DNA of 27,122 nucleotides from NCBI GenBank assembly GCA_004556165.1, contig SFIR01000034.1:1-27122 (forward strand), in the 5' to 3' direction. This document shows, one piece after another, positions 8,019 to 16,040 of the stretch. The notes beneath the pieces were generated by a model that was not told where the DNA came from, did no database searches, and worked only from the letters and a program-made list of their open reading frames with translations. Within the stretch, counting starts at the first letter, position 1, and each line of letters starts with the position of its first letter. The DNA comes from Clostridiales bacterium. Its GTDB lineage: Bacteria; Bacillota; Clostridia; Christensenellales; CAG-138. Position numbers and translations under genes: made by a program.

Positions 8019-8441
8019 TTATTTATTTAGGCTATCTATAAGATAGTTTAAATCTTCCTGCATGGCGAGGATGCTGCGCTGCTCCTCCGCCGTGATGCTT
8101 TCATCAAAAACGATCTCCGAGGATGTTAGGTAAACATTGCGCGTGACCTTGGCGTCATCCCTGATGGTACCGATGAGAACTCCGTTCTCGGCGCCGATGG
8201 TGACGATGAAGAGCGGCATTTCAATATCCCTGACAACGGCGCTGAAGGTGACCTCAACGGAATCGTCGCCCTCAACCTGCGTGGTCTTTAGAAGCCCCTC
8301 CCATTTTTCGGGAAAGTACAGAATGCCGTACTGCGTGGTGATGGATATGCTCGGCTCTGCCGGGGTCTTGCTTTCGCCGCAGCCTGCGAAAACGCCTGCG
8401 AGCATAACCGCTAAAAGTATGGATGCGATGACTCTTTTCAT
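8019..8441 (-). CDS. small predicted lipoprotein of unknown function
   Basis: The 140-residue product starts with a lipoprotein signal (MKRVIASILLAVMLAGVFAGC), with Cys21 as the likely lipidated residue; Phe at -3 is tolerated but not ideal. The mature part is short and beta-rich (ISITTQYGILYFPEKWEG) and ends in a helical segment with EEQRSILAMQEDLNYLIDSL. No family is recognised. The ATG follows AAAGGAG with good spacing, 18 nt after licD, so it belongs to the envelope operon. It needs an Lgt, and an Lgt-like protein is encoded in the same operon. Confidence 0.85.
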   Translation of the reverse strand: MKRVIASILLAVMLAGVFAGCGESKTPAEPSISITTQYGILYFPEKWEGLLKTTQVEGDDSVEVTFSAVVRDIEMPLFIVTIGAENGVLIGTIRDDAKVTRNVYLTSSEIVFDESITAEEQRSILAMQEDLNYLIDSLNK

Positions 8442-8459
8442 AAAGCTCCTTTCCTTTGC

Positions 8460-9323
8460 TTATCGAATACTCCTCGTATACCCGTCGAACCTCATGGCTT
8501 TCTGGATATATAGGTAATTTTCATATGAACTTTCGGTATCGACTATCTCTGCATGCACCTTGATATTGCGTTCCGCCTCCGGGGTCGGGGTCATGTAATC
8601 CCCGTAGAGGATGGTGAGCAGCTTATCATAATGCGCCGAGACGGGAAAAACTCCGCTTTCGAACGGCAGCAGGATGCTTTCCTCAATGTACTTCCTCGGG
8701 AAAACGCTCTTTTCGTATCTCGATGCAGCCCCGAAGAAGCAGTGGACGAATTCCGTATCGCCGTGCTTATCGTTTTGAACGATACGGCGAAGAAGCTTTT
8801 GCGGAAAGAATTCGGAAAGCCCGATAACGAGCTTTTTACTTACGCTGTCGGTGCGGTAGCCGCGCTTTCCGAGAGAGGAAGCTATAACGAGCTTGGAGAG
8901 CCCAAACTGGAGCTTCTTATATATGTTACAACCCGAAAGATTATCGCAGGGAAAGATGTCGATATAGATACCCTGATGGGTAAGCTCATCCTTGGGGACA
9001 TATCTTTCGATGCAGGCGGTGCCGTTTTTCCGAAGCTTTGAGAAGAACATGGGCCAATGCTCCGAAAATTCCTTCTGAAGGAAGTAGCCTTCGCCGAGCG
9101 CGGAGGGCGCAAGCTCGAGGAATCTATTATAGTCCCTGCGCAGCATGATGACGTCGAGATCATCATCCCACGGTATGAAACCCTGTTCCCGAACCGCGCC
9201 GAGGGCGGTGCCCGCAAAGAGCTGATACGGAACAGCATACCTTTTGCATATGCCGTCAAATACGGTCAGAAGCTCAAAAAGCACCTTCTGATGTTTTTTG
9301 AGCTGTTCAGCATTCCTCTGCAT
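8460..9323 (-). CDS. LicD family phosphotransferase
   Basis: The 287-residue cytoplasmic protein matches the LicD family (PF04991). The N-terminal core has GTALGAVREQGFIPWDDDLD at residues 38-57, where the DDD cluster (53-55) would bind metal and nucleotide. Length is usual for the family. LicD proteins attach phosphocholine or related phospho-groups to teichoic acids and capsular glycans. The start overlaps the acyltransferase end by 17 nt, with AAAGGA just upstream. The nearby proteins with choline-binding-like repeats make phosphocholine an attractive group, but no choline uptake or activation gene (licA, licB, licC) is seen here, so the transferred group is open. Confidence 0.88.
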   Translation of the reverse strand: MQRNAEQLKKHQKVLFELLTVFDGICKRYAVPYQLFAGTALGAVREQGFIPWDDDLDVIMLRRDYNRFLELAPSALGEGYFLQKEFSEHWPMFFSKLRKNGTACIERYVPKDELTHQGIYIDIFPCDNLSGCNIYKKLQFGLSKLVIASSLGKRGYRTDSVSKKLVIGLSEFFPQKLLRRIVQNDKHGDTEFVHCFFGAASRYEKSVFPRKYIEESILLPFESGVFPVSAHYDKLLTILYGDYMTPTPEAERNIKVHAEIVDTESSYENYLYIQKAMRFDGYTRSIR

Positions 9324-9843
9324 TTTTGCGATCCTTTATGACCTTAGCAGGAATTCCCGCCGCAACGGAATACGGCGGAATATCCCTTGTGACGACGGAG
9401 CCGGCGCCGATGATGCAGCCGTCCCCGATATGAACCCCGGGAAGGATGATGACCCTGTCCCCGAGCCAGACATCGTTGCCGACGAATACGGGCCTTTCCT
9501 CTTCAAAGCCCTGATCCATCATGGGTATATCGGTACGGTCATGGCGGTGGTTGCGCGTTATGATAACGCAGTCGGTACCCATCATGACATCATCACCGAT
9601 AACGCATCTTCCGTTTATCCTTGCATTGATGCCGATTCCGGAGCGGCTGCCAAGGGAGACCTTTGCGGAAAAGACGGCGTTTTTCTCGATGTTGACCTTC
9701 TTTCCGCAGCTTTCGAGCATGAGCCTTCCGCAAAAACGCCTTAGGGCGGTCTGCCCTATCCTTACGCTTGAATAGGAAACGGGCAGGTGCTTTGCTATTG
9801 AATAGTAAAGCACTGCGCCGAGCCTGCGCTTGAATTTACCCAT
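9307..9843 (-). CDS. left-handed beta-helix (hexapeptide) acyltransferase
   Basis: The 178-residue protein has the hexapeptide-repeat fold of maltose/galactoside O-acetyltransferases: NARINGRCVIGDDVMMG, GNDVWLGDRVIILPGVHIG and the family tail VVTRDIPPYSVAAGIPA. NHRHD supplies the likely catalytic His. I chose the ATG at 9843, not an in-frame one at 9900, because AGGAGG lies 9 nt before it and the longer form would run 41 nt into the upstream glycosyltransferase gene. It probably acetylates a sugar of the glycan built by the neighbouring transferases. The acceptor is unknown. Confidence 0.87.
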   Translation of the reverse strand: MGKFKRRLGAVLYYSIAKHLPVSYSSVRIGQTALRRFCGRLMLESCGKKVNIEKNAVFSAKVSLGSRSGIGINARINGRCVIGDDVMMGTDCVIITRNHRHDRTDIPMMDQGFEEERPVFVGNDVWLGDRVIILPGVHIGDGCIIGAGSVVTRDIPPYSVAAGIPAKVIKDRKNAEEC

Positions 9844-9859
9844 TTTGCGATCCCTCCTC

Positions 9860-10621
9860 TCAGCGTCCTTTGCGGTACTTGCGAAATGCTTTGACGGCAT
9901 AAACCGAGAAGCAGCCGAGGCTTTTGAATAACGGCAGCTTCAGGTATTTGCGGTAGATCTTCCATCTGTTCGATGCCGATATGAGCTTATTTGCGCTCTT
10001 GCTGCCGGGATGCAGCCGGTAATCCGCCAATACCTCTGCGCAGCCGACGCAGGCGCAGCCGTCACGGAGAAGGTCGAGCCAGAGCACATAGTCCTCATGC
10101 ATATATTCGGAGAGAAAGCGATGCGCGCCGAGGGCTTCACGGGAAATAAGCACGGTCGAGGGGCTGATGCAGTTCTCGCGGAGCAGGTGCTCAAAATCTG
10201 TCGAGGAGGGTACTGTATAGTCGGCACCGCATTTTGCTCCGTTTTCAGCGGTGAGCGAATAGGAAGAATAGCAAAGCGATTTACCCGAGGCGGAAAGGAG
10301 CCGAAGCTGCTTGGCAAGCTTGTCCGAATGCCAGATATCATCGCTGTCAAGGAAGGCAATATAGTCCCCCTTTGCTTCGTCGAGCCCGCGGTTCCGGGTG
10401 CCGGCTGCTCCGAGGTTCTTTTCGTTTGCGAGAAAATGCACTCTTTCGTCCCTTTCGCAGTACTCGCGCACAATATCGGGTGTCGAATCATCGGAGCAGT
10501 CATCAATAACGATGAGCTCAAAGCGCTTGTACGTCTGCGAAAGCGCGGAATCAATGGCTTCGCGGATATAGCTTTCGGAATTATATGACGGCATGATTAC
10601 CGAAATGAGAGGCTCGTTCAT
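9860..10621 (-). CDS. family 2 glycosyltransferase
   Basis: The 253-residue protein is a GT-A fold family 2 transferase. It opens with SVIMPSYNSESYIREAI, then has VIDDCSDDST for nucleotide-sugar binding and AFLDSDD as the DxD-type metal site near residue 93. HEDYVLWLDLL is the usual acceptor-side ED motif. There are no membrane segments; a basic C-terminus (FRKYRKGR) could touch the membrane. Its ATG overlaps the stop of the sugar transferase gene (ATGA), so the two are coupled and likely act in order on a lipid-linked sugar. Confidence 0.9.
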   Translation of the reverse strand: MNEPLISVIMPSYNSESYIREAIDSALSQTYKRFELIVIDDCSDDSTPDIVREYCERDERVHFLANEKNLGAAGTRNRGLDEAKGDYIAFLDSDDIWHSDKLAKQLRLLSASGKSLCYSSYSLTAENGAKCGADYTVPSSTDFEHLLRENCISPSTVLISREALGAHRFLSEYMHEDYVLWLDLLRDGCACVGCAEVLADYRLHPGSKSANKLISASNRWKIYRKYLKLPLFKSLGCFSVYAVKAFRKYRKGR

Positions 10622-11304
10622 CTTGCTCCCTCGTGGGTGAACAAGAGCCTGAAGGTTTTGACCATGCAGGTTATATCCATCTTAATGCTCATATGAGCGA
10701 TATAGTATTCATCATAAACGATTTTCTCCTCGGGCTTGAGCTCATAGCCGCCGTTCACCTGCGCAAGGCCGGTGAGCCCTGGAGTTACCGCAAGACGGTT
10801 CTTGAATTCGGGGATGTATTTGTCAAATTCCTCATAGAAGCATTTTCTTTCGGGACGAGGGCCGACAAAGCTCATATTGCCGATGAAGATATTAAAAAGC
10901 TGGGGAAGCTCGTCCAGCCTGCTCCTGCGAAGAGCGCGTCCGAGCTTAGTGCAGCGCACATCCTCAGGGTCGGCCCATTTAGGCCCATCCTTCTCGGCGT
11001 TGATATGCATAGTGCGGAATTTGAGCATTGTGAAGGGCTTGCCGCCCTTGCCGAGCCTTTCCTGACGGAACAGGGCGGGCCCCTTTGAATCGATCCGGAT
11101 GATTAGGGCGATAATGAGCATCGGAACGATAAGAATGAGAATGAGGGTAAAGGATGCGATTATATCAAAACCCCTCTTCAGGATGAGATACGCTTTCCGT
11201 GCAAATGTATTTGTTTTGAGAGAGACGAAAGAACTGGTACCGCTTGCAGAAGCAGCGCCCGTTTCTGTAAGTTCTGTATTTTCGGCGGATGTTACGGTTT
11301 CCAT
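10618..11304 (-). CDS. polyprenyl-phosphate sugar-1-phosphate transferase (initiating transferase)
   Basis: The 228-residue protein is a bacterial sugar transferase (PF02397, WbaP/PglC-like). It has one hydrophobic membrane-entry segment (SFTLILILIVPMLIIALII) and then KFRTM, RRSRLDELPQLFNI, MSFVGPRPE and PGLTGLAQVNG, the core signature of the family. Such enzymes move a sugar-1-phosphate from a UDP-sugar to undecaprenyl phosphate and start glycan assembly on the inner face of the membrane. I take the ATG at 11304 because GGAGGG lies just upstream; a longer frame opening at 11361 would start inside the -35 box. It is first in the envelope operon. Confidence 0.92.
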   Translation of the reverse strand: METVTSAENTELTETGAASASGTSSFVSLKTNTFARKAYLILKRGFDIIASFTLILILIVPMLIIALIIRIDSKGPALFRQERLGKGGKPFTMLKFRTMHINAEKDGPKWADPEDVRCTKLGRALRRSRLDELPQLFNIFIGNMSFVGPRPERKCFYEEFDKYIPEFKNRLAVTPGLTGLAQVNGGYELKPEEKIVYDEYYIAHMSIKMDITCMVKTFRLLFTHEGAR

Positions 11305-11332
11305 TACGATCCCTCCAATATTTACCACTATG

Positions 11333-11361
11333 ATTATATCTAATACAGTAGGTAATGTCAA
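11333..11361 (-). promoter_or_regulatory. consensus promoter of the envelope operon
   Basis: The minus strand has TTGACA (11361-11356), a 17-bp spacer and TATAAT (11338-11333), a perfect match to the housekeeping consensus. It leaves a leader of only ~20 nt before the sugar transferase ATG. Confidence 0.9.
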
Positions 11362-11496
11362 TATTGAAAGGAAATGATGTGCTTTTTTGAAAGAAAAAGG
11401 TAAAATTATGATTATTGCTGAAATTTAAGCATTTTTCGCAATCCTATTTTGCAGTGCCGAAAATTATATAATGAATATTATGCAATCCCTGCAAAA

Positions 11497-11521
11497 GGAG
11501 AAAAAACTGCTGCGAACAGCA
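11497..11521 (-). terminator. short terminator after sigE
   Basis: Eight nt past the sigE stop, the minus strand has TGCTG-TTCG-CAGCA followed by GTTTTTTC. The stem is only 5 bp but has a UUCG loop and a run of six U. Confidence 0.6.
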
Positions 11522-11528
11522 AATAATA

Positions 11529-12275
11529 CTATTGCATCTTAACTATATCATCATACAATGTCCCGAGGATACGCTTTTCGAGGCGAGAGATATAGCTCTG
11601 GGAGATTCCGAGCATATCAGCGACCTGCTTCTGGGTGTATTCCTTATGCCCGTATAAGCCGAAGCGCAGTATCATGATGCGCCTGTCGCGTTCGCCGAGG
11701 CGCGCGAGGGCGGAATTGAGGAGATTCAGGTCAACGGCATCCTCGATATCGCGGCTGATGATGTCGTTATCGGTGCCGAGCACATCCCCGAGCAGCAGCT
11801 CGTTGCCGTCCCAATCGACGTTGAGGGGCTCGTCAAGGCTGACCTCCAGCTTCAGTCGGTTGGTCTTGCGGAGGAACATGAGTATCTCGTTTTCGATGCA
11901 GCGCGAAGCATAGGTCGCGAGCTTGATATTTTTATCGGAGCGGAAGGTGTTGACGGCTTTGATGAGCCCGATAGTGCCTATCGAGATGAGGTCATCTATT
12001 TGTACGCCCGTGTTTTCGAATTTTTTTGCGATATAGACGACGAGGCGGAGGTTATGCTCGATAAGCCTGCTGCGGGCTTCCGTATCGCCCTGCTCGCTCT
12101 TTATTGAAAGCTCCGTCTCCTCCTCACGCGGAAGCGGCGGCGGAAGGGATTCGCCCGAGCTGATATAATAGATTTCGCTTTCCGGGTCGAATTTCAGCCC
12201 GAACAGCGAAAGAACGGATTTAAGCACGCCGGCTTTCCTTGAAGCAAAGAGCAGAAGTCTGTGTACAAGATTCAT
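11529..12275 (-). CDS. sigE: sporulation sigma factor SigE (pro-form)
   Basis: The 248-residue protein is the mother-cell sigma factor SigE. Recognised stretches are RLVVYIAKKFENTG and DLISIGTIGLIKAVNTF (region 2), LATYASRCIENEILM, SLDEPLNVDWDGNELLLGD, and SQSYISRLEKRI (region 4 helix-turn-helix). The N-terminal ~30 residues before FDPESEIYYI form the hydrophobic/basic pro-sequence that keeps it inactive at the membrane until SpoIIGA cuts it. AAGGAGGT supports the start. It lies 15 nt after spoIIGA, the classic pair. In Bacillus sigG usually follows; here an unrelated convergent-free terminator and the envelope operon follow. Confidence 0.96.
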   Translation of the reverse strand: MNLVHRLLLFASRKAGVLKSVLSLFGLKFDPESEIYYISSGESLPPPLPREEETELSIKSEQGDTEARSRLIEHNLRLVVYIAKKFENTGVQIDDLISIGTIGLIKAVNTFRSDKNIKLATYASRCIENEILMFLRKTNRLKLEVSLDEPLNVDWDGNELLLGDVLGTDNDIISRDIEDAVDLNLLNSALARLGERDRRIMILRFGLYGHKEYTQKQVADMLGISQSYISRLEKRILGTLYDDIVKMQ

Positions 12276-12290
12276 ATCAAATGACCTCCT

Positions 12291-13073
12291 TTACGATAAG
12301 GCCGCAGGGTGCTCTATGCCAGCGGCGGCACTCGGCGGCACGACTGCGGTACGGACACGGGAAAATGCGGCGCAGGCGGAGACCTCGCAGCCGTTGACGG
12401 TTATCCTGTCGGGGATGAATACGCGCACCATGCCCTCCCCTCCTGCCGTCAGCATCGGGACGGGTACGGTATCCCTCCTGCCGAGACGGGAGCGCAGCTC
12501 CGCACCCGAGCCGTTCTCGGGAAGCAGTATCACGGGGAGAGCGGAAACGGGTTCGGTAAGCCCGTTGCCGGTATCAATTATGCCAGGACAGCACATGCAT
12601 GCTCCGCGAAACTCAAGGGATATTTCGACGATGCTGTCATTCCTGAGGCGTGCGGCTGCGAGCGAGCGAAGCTTTTTGGGGAGCAGTGAAACGAGCAGCA
12701 TGCCTGTCACTGCGGTCGGAAGCGCGATGCCGTTCTGCATCCTTTCACCGAAGGCAAGCGCGAGCGCGAATACCGTACCGCCTGCAATGAGCGTTGCAAG
12801 AAGCAGCGCAAGATAGCTTTTTATGTATTCGCGGAAGCTCCGAAAGGGCATGAAAAGCGCCAGAATGAATCCCGCTCCTATCTTCAGCGGCAGCTTGAGC
12901 AAAACAGGAAAGATTCCGACCGCGACGGCCGCATAGATGGCTGCCGAGACGGCAAACAGGCTCATCCGAAGAAGCCTTACCCTTTTCGCAAGCAGCACCG
13001 AAGCAATGCGCAGTATCAAAAGGTTCATGAGGATATTATCGAGCAGAAACAGTTCGATGTACACTTCATTCAC
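12291..13073 (-). CDS. spoIIGA: sigma-E processing peptidase SpoIIGA
   Basis: The 260-residue protein has about five membrane segments in its first ~130 residues and a C-terminal aspartic-protease-like domain. The active-site motif is DTGNGLTEP, with DTG at residues 167-169, as in known SpoIIGA. It cuts the pro-sequence of SigE in the mother cell after a forespore signal (SpoIIR). It is shorter than the Bacillus protein (~309). The start has GAGGGTG just upstream. Position directly before sigE confirms the call. Confidence 0.93.
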   Translation of the reverse strand: MNEVYIELFLLDNILMNLLILRIASVLLAKRVRLLRMSLFAVSAAIYAAVAVGIFPVLLKLPLKIGAGFILALFMPFRSFREYIKSYLALLLATLIAGGTVFALALAFGERMQNGIALPTAVTGMLLVSLLPKKLRSLAAARLRNDSIVEISLEFRGACMCCPGIIDTGNGLTEPVSALPVILLPENGSGAELRSRLGRRDTVPVPMLTAGGEGMVRVFIPDRITVNGCEVSACAAFSRVRTAVVPPSAAAGIEHPAALS

Positions 13074-13097
13074 CCTCTTTCCCTCTGCGGTACGGCT

Positions 13098-13130
13098 ATT
13101 TTAGCACCGCGCACGGCGCGGCATGGTCGA
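13098..13130 (-). promoter_or_regulatory. tentative spoIIGA promoter
   Basis: The minus strand has TGCTAAAAT, an extended -10 (13106-13098), and TCGACC (13130-13125) at a 21-bp spacing. The Bacillus spoIIG promoter also has an unusually long spacer and needs Spo0A. No good Spo0A box was found, so this is only a candidate. Confidence 0.3.
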
Positions 13131-13202
13131 TCCGGGGGAGAGAAATCAGGGGATTTGTGAGAGAATCTGTCAGCGGCTTTGCGCTTAGGAATCAGCTTAG
13201 GC

Positions 13203-13243
13203 AAACAAAAAAACCGCACCGGGCAATCTGCCCGGCACGGTTT
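13203..13243 (-). terminator. clpB rho-independent terminator
   Basis: Fourteen nt past the clpB stop, the arms AAACCGTGCCGGGC and GCCCGGTGCGGTTT (13243-13211 in minus-strand order) pair over 14 bp, with two central G-U wobbles, around a 5-nt loop. A run of seven T follows. Confidence 0.93.
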
Positions 13244-13257
13244 GCAGTGAGGAATTA

Positions 13258-15846
13258 TTATGCCATGCTGACGGTAAAGCCGTTTGAATCGTGATCGACC
13301 TTTATCGTGCTGCCCTCCGAGGGGGTATTTTCGATGATGAATCTTGCGATAAGGGATTCGATACGGCCCTGGATGAACCTCTTCAGCGGTCTTGCGCCGA
13401 AGAGAGGATCGGCGCCCTCGGTGATGATCGCCTGCTTTGCGCTATCTGTCACAACAAGCTCGAGATCATTATTCTTCATGCGGCGCGCAAGATCCTTGAT
13501 GAGAAGCTCAACGATGCCGAGCATATTTTCATTGGTCAATGCGCGGAAGAATACTATCTCATCAAGACGGTTGAGGAATTCGGGGCGGAACTGCGCTTTA
13601 AGCAGCTTATGCAGCTTTTCCTCGGTCTCTGCGGAAATGCTGCCGTCATGCTCCATGCCGTTCAGAATGAGGTCGCTGCCGATATTGCTGGTCAGGATTA
13701 TGATGGTATTCTTGAAGTCCACAGTCCTGCCCTGCCCGTCGGTTATCCTGCCGTCATCGAGCACCTGAAGGAGAACGTTCAGCACATCGGGATGAGCCTT
13801 TTCGACCTCATCGAAGAGCAGTACGCAGTAGGGACGCCTGCGCACGGCTTCGGTGAGCTGGCCGCCCTCGTCATAACCGACATATCCCGGAGGTGCGCCG
13901 ATCAGACGGGAAACGGAGTATTGCTCCATGTATTCGCTCATATCTATACGAACCATGTTCTTCTCATCGTCAAACAGAGCTTCGGCGAGCGCTTTGCAAA
14001 GCTCGGTCTTGCCGACGCCCGTAGGTCCGAGGAAGAGGAAGGAGCCTATCGGGCGGTTCGGGTTCTGTATGCCCGCACGCGAACGGAGTATTGCGTCCGC
14101 AACGCGCTGAACCGCTTCATCCTGACCGACTATACGGTTGTGAAGCTGCTTGTCGAGATGCAGGAGCTTCTTCCTTTCGCTCTCAACGAGCTTGGATACG
14201 GGGATACCCGTCCAGCGTGAGACGACTTTTGCAATCTCATCGCTCGTCACATGGTCACGGAGCAGCGTATTTTCACGGCTCGACGCGGCTTCCTCCTCCT
14301 TTGCAAGCTCCTTCCGGAGCGTGGGAAGCTCGCCGTATTTGAGCTGCGCCGCACGGTTGAGGTCGTAATCGTTCTCCGCCTTGGCTATCTCCGCGTTCAC
14401 GGCTTCGATCTTCTCGCGGAGCTGCTGTACCCTGCCTATCGCACTGCGCTCTGCATCGTATTTAGCCTTCATTACGCTCCATTTCTCACGGAGAACGGAA
14501 AGCTCCTTGCGTATTTCTTCAAGATGCTCCTTGGTTTTTTCGTCCGTCTCATCCTTCAGCGCCTGCTCCTCTATCTCATGACGCATAATATCACGGGAGA
14601 TTTCATCCATTTCGATGGGCAGGGAGTTCATCTCGGTCTTTATCATTGCGCAGGCTTCATCCACAAGGTCGATAGCCTTATCGGGGAGGAAACGATCCGA
14701 GATATAGCGGTTGCTGAGCGTTGCCGCGGCGATAAGGGCATTATCGTTGATCTTGACGCCGTGGTAGACCTCGTAACGCTCTTTAAGCCCTCTGAGAATG
14801 GATATTGTATCCTCAACATCGGGCTCCTGCACCATAACGGGCTGGAATCTGCGCTCGAGGGCGGCATCCTTTTCAATGTATTTGCGGTATTCGTCAAGGG
14901 TCGTTGCACCGATGCAGTGCAGCTCACCCCTTGCAAGCATGGGCTTCAGGATATTGCCTGCATCCATTGCGCCCTCGGTCTTGCCTGCGCCGACGATTGT
15001 ATGGATTTCATCTATGAACAGGATAATTTTGCCCTCGCTCTTTTTGACCTCGTTCAGCACCGCCTTCAGCCTCTCCTCGAATTCACCGCGGTACTTGGCT
15101 CCGGCAACGAGCGAACCCATATCGAGCGCAAATATCTTCCTGTCTTTAAGGTTATCGGGCACGTCGCCCCTTGCGATACGCAGCGCAAGGCCCTCGGCGA
15201 TGGCGGTTTTGCCGACGCCGGGTTCACCTATCAGACAGGGGTTATTCTTCGTTTTTCTTGAAAGGATGCGGATGACGCTCCTGATTTCGTTATCCCTGCC
15301 GATGACGGGGTCAAGCTTCTGCTGACGGGCAAGCTCGGTGAGATCCTGACCGTATTTTGTGAGCACATCGTAGGTGCTTTCGGGGTTATCGCTGTTCACC
15401 CGAGTGTTGCCGCGCACAGCCTTGAGCGCGGAAAGATAATCATTGCGGCTGATTCCGTACTTTTTGAACAGCGCTTTGATGCTCGTATCGGGCTTTTCAA
15501 TCAGGCCGAGCATCAGGTGTTCGACCGATACATAGCTGTCTCCCATGCGCTTTGCTTCCTCCTCAGCCTGCGAGAGCGCGGATCCGAGGTCGCTTGTCAT
15601 GTATTTGCCTGCTTCGCCGCTCCCGAGCGTGGGCAGCTTCGCTATCTCCGCATCAATATCGGCGAGCATTGCCTGAGCGTCCTTGCCCATAGAGGTAAAG
15701 AGCTGGAAATTTAGGTCGTCCCTTTCATCCAACAGCGCATGGAGAAGATGCATTTCCGTGATCTCGGGGTTTCGCCTGTCACGGGAAAGCTCCTGAGCAT
15801 GGTTGATGCTTTCAATGCTTTTTTCTGTCAGTTTTTCAAAATTCAT
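13258..15846 (-). CDS. clpB: ATP-dependent disaggregase ClpB
   Basis: The 862-residue protein is a full-length Hsp100 ClpB. In order it has a Clp N domain (1-145), a first AAA+ domain with Walker A GEPGVGKT (207-214) and FIDEIHTIVGAGK, a coiled-coil M domain (~400-520), and a second AAA+ domain with GPTGVGKTE (near 605), LLFDEVEKAHPDV and the C-terminal FGARPLKRFIQ. ClpB threads aggregated proteins through its hexamer together with DnaK. The M domain separates it from ClpC and ClpA. AAAGGAG supports the start. A CIRCE operator and strong promoter upstream put it under HrcA heat-shock control, as a single-gene unit. Confidence 0.97.
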   Translation of the reverse strand: MNFEKLTEKSIESINHAQELSRDRRNPEITEMHLLHALLDERDDLNFQLFTSMGKDAQAMLADIDAEIAKLPTLGSGEAGKYMTSDLGSALSQAEEEAKRMGDSYVSVEHLMLGLIEKPDTSIKALFKKYGISRNDYLSALKAVRGNTRVNSDNPESTYDVLTKYGQDLTELARQQKLDPVIGRDNEIRSVIRILSRKTKNNPCLIGEPGVGKTAIAEGLALRIARGDVPDNLKDRKIFALDMGSLVAGAKYRGEFEERLKAVLNEVKKSEGKIILFIDEIHTIVGAGKTEGAMDAGNILKPMLARGELHCIGATTLDEYRKYIEKDAALERRFQPVMVQEPDVEDTISILRGLKERYEVYHGVKINDNALIAAATLSNRYISDRFLPDKAIDLVDEACAMIKTEMNSLPIEMDEISRDIMRHEIEEQALKDETDEKTKEHLEEIRKELSVLREKWSVMKAKYDAERSAIGRVQQLREKIEAVNAEIAKAENDYDLNRAAQLKYGELPTLRKELAKEEEAASSRENTLLRDHVTSDEIAKVVSRWTGIPVSKLVESERKKLLHLDKQLHNRIVGQDEAVQRVADAILRSRAGIQNPNRPIGSFLFLGPTGVGKTELCKALAEALFDDEKNMVRIDMSEYMEQYSVSRLIGAPPGYVGYDEGGQLTEAVRRRPYCVLLFDEVEKAHPDVLNVLLQVLDDGRITDGQGRTVDFKNTIIILTSNIGSDLILNGMEHDGSISAETEEKLHKLLKAQFRPEFLNRLDEIVFFRALTNENMLGIVELLIKDLARRMKNNDLELVVTDSAKQAIITEGADPLFGARPLKRFIQGRIESLIARFIIENTPSEGSTIKVDHDSNGFTVSMA

Positions 15847-15865
15847 ATCTATTTCTCCTTTCTTA

Positions 15866-15970
15866 CGGGAGCTGAGTCCCGATGAAGAGATATATTGCTA
15901 TTTTCTGTAAGCTTCCCATTATTCATACCTGCTTTCATTCCCGACGGAAATCGGGCCGCCCATGGGAAGC
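15866..15970 (-). promoter_or_regulatory. structured clpB leader
   Basis: Between the CIRCE site and the ATG the ~135-nt leader can form GCTTCCCAT/ATGGGAAGC (15970-15962 with 15919-15911), an inner CCCGA/TCGGG hairpin, and CGGGA-CTCAGC-TCCCG (15881-15866) ending about 10 nt before the ribosome binding site. Whether this regulates expression is unknown. Confidence 0.5.
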
Positions 15971-15981
15971 CATATCCGTTG

Positions 15982-16008
15982 TTAGCACTCATCTCTTTCG
16001 AGTGCTAA
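15982..16008. promoter_or_regulatory. CIRCE operator (HrcA binding site)
   Basis: TTAGCACTC, nine bases, then GAGTGCTAA is a perfect match to the CIRCE inverted repeat. It overlaps the expected transcription start of clpB, where bound HrcA would block initiation. Confidence 0.97.
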
Positions 16009-16011
16009 CAA

Positions 16012-16040
16012 ATTATAGCACGAATCGTAGGGAAGTAAAC
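16012..16040 (-). promoter_or_regulatory. clpB promoter
   Basis: The minus strand has TGCTATAAT (extended -10, TATAAT at 16017-16012). The -35 is weaker: GTTTAC at 17-bp spacing, or TTGTTT at 19. The CIRCE element begins right after the -10. Confidence 0.75.

Noticed and set aside
13120..13132. Possible Spo0A box before spoIIGA
   Set aside because: Only 5 of 7 bases match TGTCGAA, within chance.
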